Below are positions 54,689 through 64,000 of a stretch of 64,000 nt of DNA, piece after piece. Every line of letters starts with the position of its first letter. Positions within the stretch are counted from its first letter, which is position 1. The stretch spans positions 276,587 through 340,586 of the forward strand of contig WNNJ02003718.1 of assembly GCA_012934845.2 (NCBI GenBank). The letters are read 5' to 3'. The notes below the pieces were generated by a model. The model made no database searches. It saw only the letters and a list, made by a program, of their open reading frames with translations, and was not told where the DNA came from. The translations under genes and the position numbers were made by a program. Origin of the DNA: Pomphorhynchus laevis (Eukaryota; Acanthocephala; Palaeacanthocephala; Echinorhynchida; Pomphorhynchidae).

Positions 54689-56635
54689 CTAAATCTCATG
54701 TATTTGTTCACCGTCGTTATCCACGAGTTTAGTAGATATGGCAGATCCGGATAGCCATGATTCAACATTCTCGGCTACGACAGCTTCACCCACTGGAAAA
54801 TCAGTTGCAATATCTTTTGCTTGATTTGAAAATATTTTCAACTCTCCTGTTTGCGGCATTAAGAACTGCTCAGGTAAGTAGTAATACAAAACTGCATTGT
54901 CAGAACCTCCAGACATTTGACCCCTATACGATTGGCTAACACACCATTCACTTATATCTACGACATCATTCTGATCATCTTTACGAGCCACCAATACTAA
55001 AACGGATCCATCATTGGATATGGAATCAATTCTAACTTTTGGTTGATTCTCCTCACTAAGGCTGCCAGCTTTACTTCCTGGTAGTCTTACATTGAACGAC
55101 ATTTTGTATACCCATTTGCTATCTTTATCGTCTTGCTGTTCATCTTCTTCATCCTTATCACCTCCAATTCCCATAGGAATATGCCGTTCCGTTGACTCCT
55201 TTATTTCAGAATTTGAAGAAAATGTATTCTCATATTGTTTTTGATGTTTGTCCTCTAGTATATCTTCTCTGGTTCCACCATAACTGGTTTTATATCTTGT
55301 TTCATAGGTCAGATCGTCTTGACCACTACCTGTAATCCTTTGATTAACGTACCGTCTTTGATTGTAGCCTTCTGACTTATCCAACATCTCATTAAATTTA
55401 TCGTTACTTTCGTTATGCATTTCTTCAGATTCAATCAACCTCCTATATGTATGTATTTCGAAATTAAGATTTACATTAAAATCAGACATACATGTCATCT
55501 GGTTTTCAATCTGGTCAACAATTTGTTGTAATCGATTAATTTCGTATTGTTGGTCAGTTAGAATCTTATTGTTGTTTAAATGTGTTTCCCTATATCGTTG
55601 CTCCGTAGCATAAGCTTCATTATTCAGTTTCTCAATATCTCTTATAAGTGGGTTCATTTCTGATTTCAATTCGTTTAACTCCGTGTTCATGCTATTTACA
55701 ATGTGAGTTTGTCTCACTTCTTGATCGGTTATTCGCAAAATGTCCTTTTCTTTTTCTTGGTTGATCTGCCTACGGATAATCTCAGTCTTTGCGGTATAAT
55801 ATTGTTCAAACTCTTTGAGACTCTTATGTTTCAAATCCTCGAAATCCCGACGAATACCGACAATCGAGCCCATTAATTCATTTCTATAGAAAGTACGTGC
55901 ATCTACGTTCGCTGATCTGAATCTATCTAGTTCGGCATACTCTTGCTCACTTAAAGCCCTTATAAAGGACAGCTTCTCTTCCGCACTTCGCAGTAACTCC
56001 TCTGCTACAGCTTTCTCATAGAGCTTATCGGTATAATTATCGCGCAGCTTTTCGTACTGATCAATCAGTTGTTGCAAATAAGAAGAACTTGAAGGATCGT
56101 AAGAATTCTGTGATAGTCCCATATTACCGAGAGCTTGTTTTATTTCCGCTAAATTGCTTAAAACATTTTCATTAATTTCACTTAAATTTCGAAATCTATC
56201 AGAAAGCATCTTTTCAAGTGATTCCTCAAATTGTATTTGATCATGTAGTTGGTCAAGGATTCGTTCATTGCTCCAATGGCTTTTCGAAAGAATTTCGGCT
56301 CTTGCCTGCGCTTCATTATTTAGTAAGCGCCTCAAGGATTCAATTCTTTCCCTATCTGAGCATTCACTAACCGAACGAATCCCAGTTAATGCATCCTCCT
56401 TTAATTTCTTAAGTTCTAATTCCAAATATCTGTTTTGCTCTTCTAATTTCTTTACATGATTAACGTAATTGCTGAGCTTTCGATTCAACTCGATGAGTTC
56501 GAGTCGCTGCTTTTCGTCATTCTTTTGAACGATGGATATTATATCAGCGGCACTTTTACCTTCCGGATAATCTTTGTCAATTCGTTTAAGACCACTTTCA
56601 AATGTTGTCCTGATAATTGAAGCGTGGGCAGTCAT
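54689..56635 (-). CDS. Cytoplasmic intermediate filament protein with lamin-tail domain
   Basis: A structural protein that assembles into 10-nm filaments. The frame is a single exon; I start it at the ATG at 56635 (MTAHASIIRTT), giving 648 residues. A short head is followed by a coiled-coil rod at about residues 40-405. It opens with the helix initiation motif LNRKLSNYVNHVKKLEEQNR and closes with the termination motif FEIHTYRRLIESEE, close to the canonical LNDRLASYI and TYRKLLEGEE. The rod is about 360 residues, which fits the long lamin-like type of protostome filaments rather than the roughly 310-residue vertebrate cytoplasmic type. After an acidic linker comes a divergent lamin-tail domain (about 510-640) ending in ESWLSGSAISTKLVDNDGEQ. 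No CaaX box is present and no clear nuclear signal is seen, so it is probably cytoplasmic rather than a nuclear lamin. Confidence 0.92.
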   Translation of the reverse strand: MTAHASIIRTTFESGLKRIDKDYPEGKSAADIISIVQKNDEKQRLELIELNRKLSNYVNHVKKLEEQNRYLELELKKLKEDALTGIRSVSECSDRERIESLRRLLNNEAQARAEILSKSHWSNERILDQLHDQIQFEESLEKMLSDRFRNLSEINENVLSNLAEIKQALGNMGLSQNSYDPSSSSYLQQLIDQYEKLRDNYTDKLYEKAVAEELLRSAEEKLSFIRALSEQEYAELDRFRSANVDARTFYRNELMGSIVGIRRDFEDLKHKSLKEFEQYYTAKTEIIRRQINQEKEKDILRITDQEVRQTHIVNSMNTELNELKSEMNPLIRDIEKLNNEAYATEQRYRETHLNNNKILTDQQYEINRLQQIVDQIENQMTCMSDFNVNLNFEIHTYRRLIESEEMHNESNDKFNEMLDKSEGYNQRRYVNQRITGSGQDDLTYETRYKTSYGGTREDILEDKHQKQYENTFSSNSEIKESTERHIPMGIGGDKDEEDEQQDDKDSKWVYKMSFNVRLPGSKAGSLSEENQPKVRIDSISNDGSVLVLVARKDDQNDVVDISEWCVSQSYRGQMSGGSDNAVLYYYLPEQFLMPQTGELKIFSNQAKDIATDFPVGEAVVAENVESWLSGSAISTKLVDNDGEQIHEI

Positions 56636-58035
56636 TGTATTCAAGAACAATTTAAAGTCTGGCTATGTGAAATAGTAATTAGAACCTATGGATTATTTTA
56701 TGGATTATGTATCACGTAGAAGATAGGAGGTATCTTCTGCTCGTTCACTGCTTTCCCATTACATTAATGTATCTCATTATCATAAATGTTTTTCCGATAT
56801 AAATCAAATAGATGGTGATAACATGATCATATCGACACAGAAAAACAACGCCCCTATATGCATTTGCTGATATTTAATTGTTATTACTTTGTTGAGATAT
56901 AGGTGCTATTAATTTTATGTTATATTACCATAATATGCATGTCAACTCGTTTCAGAAAATAGTACATTAGCGTTAATGGCTTAATTGACAACATGATAAA
57001 TATTATACAGGCAGTTTTTGGTTAGTATTAATATTCTCCGTGTCAGAAAGAATTAATTCAAATCACTTTATATTTTTGTACAGCATAGTATCCCCTCCAC
57101 GTAGAAAATAAGAAGCAAAAAATTAAAGTCACATTGACATTGTTGATTTACCTCAGGATATATTAAGATATGTAGATATATTTTCCTTATTCCAAAATTA
57201 TGTTACATATCCAACATAACGTTGCTTATAATTTTTTGCTAAATCAGTTAATTGATAGATTTAAAACTATCAATCATGTCTAAGTATTTAAAAGATATTT
57301 TGCAATAATTTGATTTTTCATGAATATATAGATATATAATATCAAACGAATTAGAATAAAAATAAAGTATTTATTTTATTATTAATAAATTATTATAAAT
57401 TCATTAATAAGATTTATTATCTTTTTATTAATCTTTAATTATTATTTTTTTGTAAATTTATTATTTTTAAATTTATAAATAATATTTATAATTTATTATA
57501 ACATTCATACTAGAAGAGCGTACATCGATACTTGATATTTTATAAATATTTAACTTATTTTCATAAGTTTGTATCTTTACTTATTTCTTTGGCTCTCCTC
57601 ACGAGTAAATGACTATTATATCGACTAGATATTTTATCTGACATTTTAAACGTCTGACAAAAAATACATAATGAATATTAACATAATGTATTTTATCTAA
57701 AATATATGTCAAATTATTATCTAATTAAACACAATTAGATTATTTATAATATGATAATTAGATATAATCATATATTATCATATTTAATTAAACATATATT
57801 TTATGTAATATATTTAATATACATAAAAACAATACGTACTTTTATATAAAAATTTAAATATATGTTTTTTAATATATAAAAATTTCATTATAATTAATTC
57901 TCATAGTATTTTATATATTTTTTCTTGTAATATTATAAATTACGATGTAATCTATATAATAGTCTTTTATAAATAGATAAATTAATCCAAGCTAATATGT
58001 AATATTATCCCTTAATATCCAATGTGTTAGAATTA
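56636..58035. other. Intergenic, very AT-rich
   Basis: Upstream region of the intermediate filament gene, expected to hold its promoter and 5' UTR. No element I can identify with confidence. Confidence 0.45.
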
Positions 58036-59295
58036 CAGGGTTATGAAATTTTATATGCCCATATATTCAATTTTATATACCTAGTTATTCAATTTTATAT
58101 ACCTATTTATTCAATTTTATATACTCATTTTTTGCATAATTTTAAACCCCCACTATCGTAAGAAAGACAAGAAAGGCAGTGACAAAAGAACTGCGGGATT
58201 TGGTGTTGGGAATGGTGCAGGAAAATAAATTCATCATCAAGAAGATTTCTGAGATTTTTCAATTGGATAGAAACACAATTAGAAAGATCGTTAAAGATTA
58301 CGACAGTGGGAAAGAGTTCGTGTCGGCGAATGAAAAGCGCCGTGAGACCTGCAAGCTAAGGAATCAAGTGTTAAAGCCAGAAGAACGTGGCATCCTCAGC
58401 GTCATAAGCTGCAACAACTCTTTTATTCAAAAGGAAATAAAAGAGAGGGTAAACGAACAATTTAGAGTTATGATGTCGCAGGCGACGATATCAAGAAAGC
58501 TTAAAAAGCTTGAAATCACAAGGAAGATACTAACTTGTTTTCCAATCGAGAGAGACACTGAAAGCAGAATTGACGACCGTGCAGTATACGCGTCCGATAT
58601 TTCTGCGTTAGGCAATGAAAATCTTGTTTTCCTTGATGAGACAGGTTTCAATCTGCACACCAGCAGGTCCTATGGATATTCTCCTGTAAATACGAAGGCT
58701 TTTATATCTGTTCCTGCAAACAGAAACATCAAAAGAAGTGTTATGTGTATAATTGGAATAAATGGTTTAATTGCTTATGAGCGCAGAAAAGGGGCATATA
58801 ACCATTCAACATTTATTGAATTTATAAGATCTCGTCTAATACCTTATTTTCAACAGCACCCAGGAAAGTTTTTAGTAATTGACAATGCAAGCTTTCATCA
58901 TGCAAGGGACGTTCAAGCCCTGCTATCTGATAGTGGTATTCTCATAAAGTTCGTCGTTCAATATTCACCCGAATTGAACCCAATAGAAGAATTCTTCTTG
59001 ATGTTAAAGTCAAGATATCACGAATAAAGGCAAACACTCCGGAGATTACAATTGAAAATGCCCTTCATCAGCTGTTGGCTACAGGATTGCCTTACAGAAG
59101 TGAGTGTAACGGATTTTTCTCTAATATGAGAGAATGGATTGATAAAGCGAGACGCCGTGAAAAATTCATTTAATAAAGTATTATTTTAAGCCTTATTTTA
59201 AAGTATATTTATTTCTTTTATTCAATGGGTATATAAAATTGAATAAATGGATATATAAAATTGAATAAATGTGTATATAAAATTTCATAACCATG
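58036..59295 (+). mobile_element. IS630/Tc1-mariner-type DNA transposon
   Basis: A 1260-bp element with a TA target duplication at 58034-58035 and 59296-59297. The inverted ends start CAGGGTTATGAAATTTTATA on the left and CATGGTTATGAAATTTTATA read inward on the right. Inside each end a unit of about 21 bp (core TTCAATTTTATATAC) is repeated two to four times, suggesting iterated transposase binding sites. It carries one transposase gene, now inactive. Confidence 0.92.
58146..59173 (+). pseudogene. DDE transposase (DD34E), inactivated
   Basis: The transposase would cut and paste the element. The N-terminus has a helix-turn-helix of the Tc1/IS630 kind (ISEIFQLDRNTIRKIVKDY) and a second winged part (QATISRKLKKLEI). 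The catalytic triad is seen in FLDETGFN, LVIDNASFHHA and SPELNPIEEFF, with 34 residues between the second Asp and the Glu. The open frame begins without an ATG (a likely start codon reads ATC near 58155), and the frame shifts at about 59005-59020. The C-terminal part (TPEITIENALHQLL to EWIDKARRREKFI) continues in another frame. Inactive unless supplied in trans. Confidence 0.88.
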
Positions 59296-59406
59296 TAATT
59301 TACACGATTTGTTCAAACTATATTATTGATGTTTAATTTGGTTCCAAATTCATTCTTCAATATAAATCACCAAAAATAGCATGTTCAATTTAATACTTAT
59401 TAATTT

Positions 59407-60554
59407 AAAACTTATTAATAAAATATTAAATGATCTGTAACTTTTTAATTTAAATTTTTAATTTATAAATTTATAATCAATGTATTTTATTTTCAAAAAA
59501 TTAGATATTTTAACTGAATGAATATTACAATATAAAATAATTATTTTTCTAATACTAATTTTATTATTCATTAGTTATTCATATAAGAATAACTAATGTC
59601 GTATTAATATTATATTAATGTTACATGTAATTATATAATATTACATTAATATTATATTATTATCGCAAAAATATTATATTTAAATACTATATTATTTCAA
59701 ATATATTGAATAATATTTTAAAAAATATTTATCTCTTAATGAGAACTAAATTTTATTATTCACAACGACTATTTTACAGTCGATTTCAAATATTTAACTA
59801 TTTTTAAAATAAAATTCATTAACTTTCAGCTTCGCACCTGCTATTTATATTATTTTTATTATATAAAGCTAAATATAAAAACTTGTGCCTGTTCGTAAAT
59901 GTTAAGTCACTGTAACTACTTGTCAAGTCATCATTTACCAATATTGCATTTATATTATATTAATGTTACATGTAATTATATAATATTACATTAATATTAC
60001 ATTATTATCGCAAAAATATTATATTTTTATTATAATTAAAATCTTTTAAATGAAATTACTATTGAATTTTTATAGTCAAATCTGTTCAAGTAAATATATT
60101 TGAGTTATCGATTATTTTCTTATTAATGAATAATTAATTACTAACTTAGTATACGCTCCTGCAGGCTAATGAACCTTTTATAATAAGCATGCATAATAAA
60201 GTTCTCTGCTTTACACTGGGATTTATCCTTCTACTACGCTATTTCAAAGATAAATGATTTGCATTTGGGTGGATTAAAAAATTTCAAGACAAGTAAATAT
60301 AATAATTGCATCTTTGTCTTGAATATCGTCATAATCGGCGTGACAAGAAACCATTTTAATTTACATTTTGAATTTTAGATATAACGGCTAATATGGGTAA
60401 ACAACAAAAACTTATTAATAAAATATTAAATGATATGTAACTTTTTAATTTAAATTTTTAATTTATAAATTTATAATCAATGTATTTTATTTTCAAAAAA
60501 TTAGATATTTTAACTGAATGAATATTACAATATAAAATAATTATTTTTCTAATA
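59407..60554. repeat. 148-bp direct repeats exactly 1000 bp apart
   Basis: Blocks 59407-59554 and 60407-60554 are almost identical. Shorter repeated pieces lie between them (about 59580-59680 against 59935-60025). The right block ends exactly where the hammerhead half-element begins, so the repeats may be the flanks of a larger, AT-rich element. No ORF inside. Confidence 0.7.
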
Positions 60555-60715
60555 TGGTCAAAACATGGAACGTAGGTATATGATCAGTAGTTGATGAGGT
60601 CTACCAATACTGAAATGTAGCGTACTGCTGTTGACTTATAGATAGGATTAAAGTAGCGTGCAGAATAAAATATAGTCATCAAAATTTCAATGATAACAAT
60701 GACTGCACATGTATA
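60555..60715 (+). mobile_element. Half copy of the 51-kb hammerhead foldback
   Basis: Corresponds to the loop edge and right arm of 50921-51204, with an extra shared 30 bp at the far end. The inverted left arm is absent. Confidence 0.8.
60585..60630 (+). ncRNA. Hammerhead ribozyme relative, one core change
   Basis: Stem I CAGUAG/CUGCUG (60585-60590 and 60625-60630), stem II GGU/ACU, GAAA (60612-60615), a 3-pair helix III and cleavage triplet GUA are all kept. The core reads UUGAUGA in place of CUGAUGA, which should lower or abolish cleavage. Confidence 0.55.
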
Positions 60716-61839
60716 AAATCACTGCTGTGTTAAAAATTTTAATTGGGTTTTATTTAAAAAAATGTCTTGACAATTTATTTAGTCGAAAATATTTAAAAGG
60801 GAGTTCAATTGACGCACTCTGTCCAAATTACTCAAAATGACTGCTTATTGTACATCTTCATGTGTTCTTTCGAAGAGCATATAATTTGTTGGGATAAATT
60901 CGTTTTGTTTAAAAATTTTAAAATATATTTTTTTTTCGTAAAAATTTAAAATTTTTCGAAGTCCATATGAACTCAAAACTTCATTTTAGTAAAATATAGC
61001 AATAACCTTTGTAATTTATCTCATTTTAAATTATTCTAACGTATGAATTCAATGTATTATTCGGGATCGATTGCTCGATCAAAATTAAAATTTGCTCAAA
61101 AATATGCATAGTTTGAAAGAACATTTTGAATAACTTTTTTGAATGAGTCAAATATATTAATATTTTCAACTTAGGCAATATAACTGTGCTGTTTACATTA
61201 ACGCAATAAGAATTATATGTTATCATTGCAAAATTTTGAGATATTTCAAATTCAAATTACTTTTTGAACAAAAAATATTTTTTTCATGATAAAATTTGAA
61301 TTTTTAAATTTTAAAACAAAACGCATTTCTCCCAAAAATTTATACGCAATTCAAAAGAGTTTGTGATGTACAATAAACAGGCGTTTTCAGTAATTTTGAC
61401 AAAGTACTTAAACTGAAAAGATCCTGAAAGGGAGTTTATAAACTCTCTTTTATAAAATTCACCAAAATAAATACAAGCGAGTATCTCAATTTAATCTGAA
61501 CAGATTTAGTAAGGCCAACATGTGATGTTTTGAATCTTTGTAATCTAAATCTTAATTTATATAAATAATGTATATATAATCTTAATTTATATAATTTATA
61601 TAAATCTTAATTTATACAAATAATGTTTGTGGACCACAAGGCAACAAACAACGACGCTGTCAATTATAGTACTTTATGAATTTTATATTTTATAGTCAAA
61701 AATATTTATATTATATATGATAACATTTAAAGATTCTATCGCATCGATTCTCAAACTACTTTCGGCTGACTATTACTGAAATTACGTAATATTTAAAGAA
61801 ATATACGAAGATAAATTTAGTTTACGGAAAATAAAACTA
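60716..61839. other. Intergenic AT-rich DNA
   Basis: No supported gene or structured repeat recognised. Confidence 0.45.
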
Positions 61840-62160
61840 GAATTTTCGTTAACAATCATTTTAGTTAGACGCGAAAGAAAAACGAATCATTATTAGATAC
61901 CGTTTCGTCATCACAATGACTCATCAGTGACAGATCCCTCTCACGGCTGGATGCAGAGGAGGACTAGCAGACGGCAAGAAACGAATCATGTATATGTACT
62001 AGAAAACCTCTAGTATCCTCATAGAGTGCTAAACCAGCACTTCGACTTCACCAAATAGGATCATTAGCAAAAGCATTGTCAAATACCAGCGCAGAAACGG
62101 TATCTGATACGGTTATCGTTTTTCTTTTGCGTTGGGCTTAAATGATTGTTAACAAAATTC
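61840..62160. repeat. Foldback element, third ribozyme-bearing family
   Basis: Inverted arms 61840-61906 and 62093-62160 (GTTAACAATCATT at the ends, GATACCGTTTC innermost) flank about 185 bp of less AT-rich DNA. A hammerhead core sits at the inner edge of the left arm, on the minus strand. It has no coding capacity and no sequence in common with the 41- and 51-kb families outside the core. Confidence 0.75.
61901..61930 (-). ncRNA. Hammerhead core with perfect stem II
   Basis: Minus strand: CUGAUGA (61927-61921), stem II GUCAU/AUGAC (five pairs, loop UGUG), then GAAA (61906-61903), followed by CGGUA, which can serve as a minimal helix III and a GUA triplet. The expected stem I partner strands do not pair, so this is a decayed ribozyme or one that needs a partner strand from elsewhere. 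Confidence 0.5.
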
Positions 62161-62844
62161 ATGCGGAATGATATCGTTTGAGAAATTTTGAATTTTCGTG
62201 TTATGTAGTATCAAATGAATTCTGTCAATATAAATAAAAGACTTGATAATCTTTTAAATAAATCCTCCGAAAATAAGTGACGTCAAACTCTGAAGTCAAT
62301 GGGAACGTGGAACGTCTTCAAAAGAATTTTTAAATTAGCAGCGGTAAATCTGCAACGAAGACATTCTCATATACTTGTATTATGCTTCAATTAATTAAAA
62401 CAAATATTTTTTATCATTTGTTTTAAAAAATGGAAAGTAACAATGTAGATCTTCCGTAGCAGATCTTATGACAAAATAAGACCTGCCTTAAAAAATCTGT
62501 CTTATTGAATTCAAGAAGTATATTTATTTAATGTAATTTTATTAAATACGTTAAACTTGTATATTTTAAAAGATACAATATATTCAATCATTTATTAGTG
62601 AGAGAAAGATTTATTTATCGACCCATTTGGCACGGTCATGGGGAATAATTTATTAATACTTAATTTTTAATAATTAATAATTAAATAATTGTATTATTAA
62701 TTACTTAATTATATTTCTATAATTGATCAACTTAATTCAATCAGCAAAGCTACCCGAATATTTTTATATACATAAAAAACTAATGCCAGTGATAAAGAAG
62801 AAACAAATTTAGAGAAATTTATATAATTTGCCATCACGCATTGT
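62161..62844. other. Intergenic AT-rich DNA
   Basis: Lies between the foldback and the 3' end of the acyl-CoA-binding protein gene. Nothing further recognised. Confidence 0.45.
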
Positions 62845-62850
62845 TTTATT
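62845..62850 (-). terminator. Polyadenylation signal of acyl-CoA-binding protein gene
   Basis: AATAAA on the minus strand, about 81 bp past the stop codon. AT-richness makes chance matches common. Confidence 0.4.
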
Positions 62851-62930
62851 TAATAATAAAATTTTAAAATTGAAATATCGAAACCTAGAAAACATGGCTC
62901 ACTTTTTAAAAGCAATCGCTGTTAAAATTT

Positions 62931-63194
62931 TTAATTATACATATTGATCATCTTATTAGCGAAATTAATATATTCCCTTTCCGCATCTTCTGTTTTCATA
63001 TTATTTCGTGATAACCATGCGCTATGCTTTGCTTTTGCCTTGAAATCTAACGTTGAATATTTTGCTTCTCCAGCATTACCTTCAACTGCTTGCTTGTACA
63101 GCCCATAAAGCGTTAACAATTCATCGTCAGTAGGCTTTCTTTTCATATTCTTTACTTCACTCGCAACTTTTAAGAATTGTTCGCTATTTGGCAT
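62931..63194 (-). CDS. Acyl-CoA-binding protein
   Basis: A small cytosolic carrier of medium- and long-chain acyl-CoA esters. It is 87 residues, the usual family length, in one exon from ATG at 63194 to TAA at 62931. The four-helix signature is complete: FLKVASEVKNM in helix 1, PTDDELLTLYGLYKQAVEG in helix 2 with the ligand-contacting Tyr and Lys, LDFKAKAKHSAW in helix 3 (the family usually has Trp where His stands after KAK), and EDAEREYINFANKM in helix 4. Start, stop and length all fit, so it looks like a whole, working gene. No introns are evident; an intron in the 5' UTR cannot be excluded. Confidence 0.95.
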   Translation of the reverse strand: MPNSEQFLKVASEVKNMKRKPTDDELLTLYGLYKQAVEGNAGEAKYSTLDFKAKAKHSAWLSRNNMKTEDAEREYINFANKMINMYN

Positions 63195-63805
63195 CTTAAA
63201 GTAAACTAACTGTATTAGGCACTATTAACTATGTACGAGCCAAAGTAGTAATTTCAAAATCATGAGTAGAAAACAATTTTATTTATTACATTTAAATGAA
63301 ATTCGATATTTATAATTTATTGACGCAAGAATATTCAGAATTCTCTAAAGAGAAATACCGCGTATTAGAAAAATTAATTGTAAAACAAATTTGAATAAAA
63401 ATTCTATATTTTGGATAAATTGATCGTTAGAATTTTAATGAACTAAATTCAAGGTAACAACGCTAGCACATATTTAAATAAAACGACTTTCAAACTGGAA
63501 GATTCATTAAGTAATTTTTTAACATACAAAATCTTAAATTTGTGTATTTAAAATTAGAATATAAATATGATATGTGGAATCCGACAATTTTCGATAAGTG
63601 AGATTTTAGAAAAAGCGAAATATTCCAAATTTACAAAAAAAAAGTTTTTAGTAAAAAATAAAATGATATTTTCATTTTATTTTTACTGAAAAATAAAATG
63701 ATATTTTACCAGATCGTACTGACAGGAGTCATCGAAAATTTGTAGTAAATTTATTTAAAACAATTAACATACCAGATGTAGGGCTGGCAACCGTCGGAGG
63801 AGCGT
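63195..63805. other. Upstream region of the acyl-CoA-binding protein gene
   Basis: AT-rich, presumably with the promoter. No specific site can be supported. Confidence 0.4.
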
Positions 63806-64000
63806 CGCTTAGTAAATTCCATTCAAAAATTTACTGAGGATTAAGTACTGACCAAGTTGTGTAGATACAGGGCCACACTAATGAGACCATTCCATGGTGA
63901 TGAGTAGACTAAGGTCGAAACGCCTCATTAACCTGCATGCTTTTTTACAACCTTCGTCGGGAAGCTTAACCCGGAATGCGCCTACCACAGACGCCTAGCC
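63806..64000. repeat. Copy of the 38.4-kb foldback family, cut by the window end
   Basis: Matches the middle of 38371-38703 (AATTCCATTC through ACTGAGGATTAAGTACTG). It carries the ribozyme-like core with CUAAUGA (63878-63884), stem GACC/GGUC and GAAA (63917-63920). It then runs into an arm GAAGCTTAACCCGGAATGCG in the orientation of the left arm. Compared with the 38-kb copy, the outer stem pair changes from U-G to G-C. Confidence 0.75.

Noticed and set aside
1-64000. CRISPR arrays, bacterial operons, rRNA genes, or retroviral or other capsid-bearing elements
   Set aside because: None seen; the reverse transcriptases here are all of non-LTR type with AP-endonuclease or LINE-style motifs.

Overview
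This is AT-rich nuclear DNA from an animal, most likely a protostome invertebrate. Spliceosomal introns, an animal intermediate filament protein with a lamin-tail domain, several CR1/L2-like LINE families and a tRNA-derived SINE support this. I cannot name the species. Five host genes are recognisable: EFTUD2/Snu114 (minus, 1-7665, cut by the left edge), eIF3F (plus, 34643-48403), ALG14 (minus, about 51.6-52.2 kb), a cytoplasmic intermediate filament gene (minus, 54689-56635) and an acyl-CoA-binding protein (minus, 62931-63194). They serve splicing, translation, N-glycosylation, the cytoskeleton and lipid carriage, and do not form a pathway. EFTUD2 and eIF3F mix tiny introns (43-52 bp) with kilobase introns swollen by repeats.

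Layout. 1-9.4 kb: EFTUD2 with an 83-bp satellite and an old LINE in its introns, then an unassigned acidic ORF. 9.8-34.4 kb: a nest of non-LTR retrotransposons on both strands. It includes one nearly intact LINE (18.1-22.4 kb), two near-identical LINE copies in inverted orientation (14.0-17.1 and 30.3-33.8 kb), five further broken LINEs or LINE pieces, and a tRNA-derived SINE with perfect 15-bp target-site duplications. 34.6-48.4 kb: eIF3F, 279 codons spread over nearly 14 kb. 48.4-64 kb: ALG14, the intermediate filament gene, an IS630/Tc1-mariner-type DNA transposon (58036-59295, TA duplication) and the acyl-CoA-binding protein gene, separated by AT-rich DNA and foldback repeats.

Most interesting signal. 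Several unrelated fold-back (palindromic) repeats between 38 and 64 kb carry hammerhead ribozyme cores. The 41.3-41.7 kb element has two complete type I hammerheads on opposite strands, one in each arm. The 50.9-51.2 kb element has the same arrangement with different sequence, and half of a sister copy lies at 60.6 kb. A foldback at 61.8-62.2 kb has a perfect core and stem II, and the families at 38.5/63.9 kb and 47 kb show degraded or rearranged cores. This points to a population of non-autonomous, ribozyme-bearing foldback elements, possibly related to Penelope-like elements or retrozymes. No Penelope-type reverse transcriptase or GIY-YIG gene was seen in the window.

A second signal is a 6-bp hairpin near the 3' ends of LINEs at 17.8, 26.6, 30.2 and 34.3 kb. 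Its stem is kept by compensatory changes, which suggests a shared RNA recognition signal.
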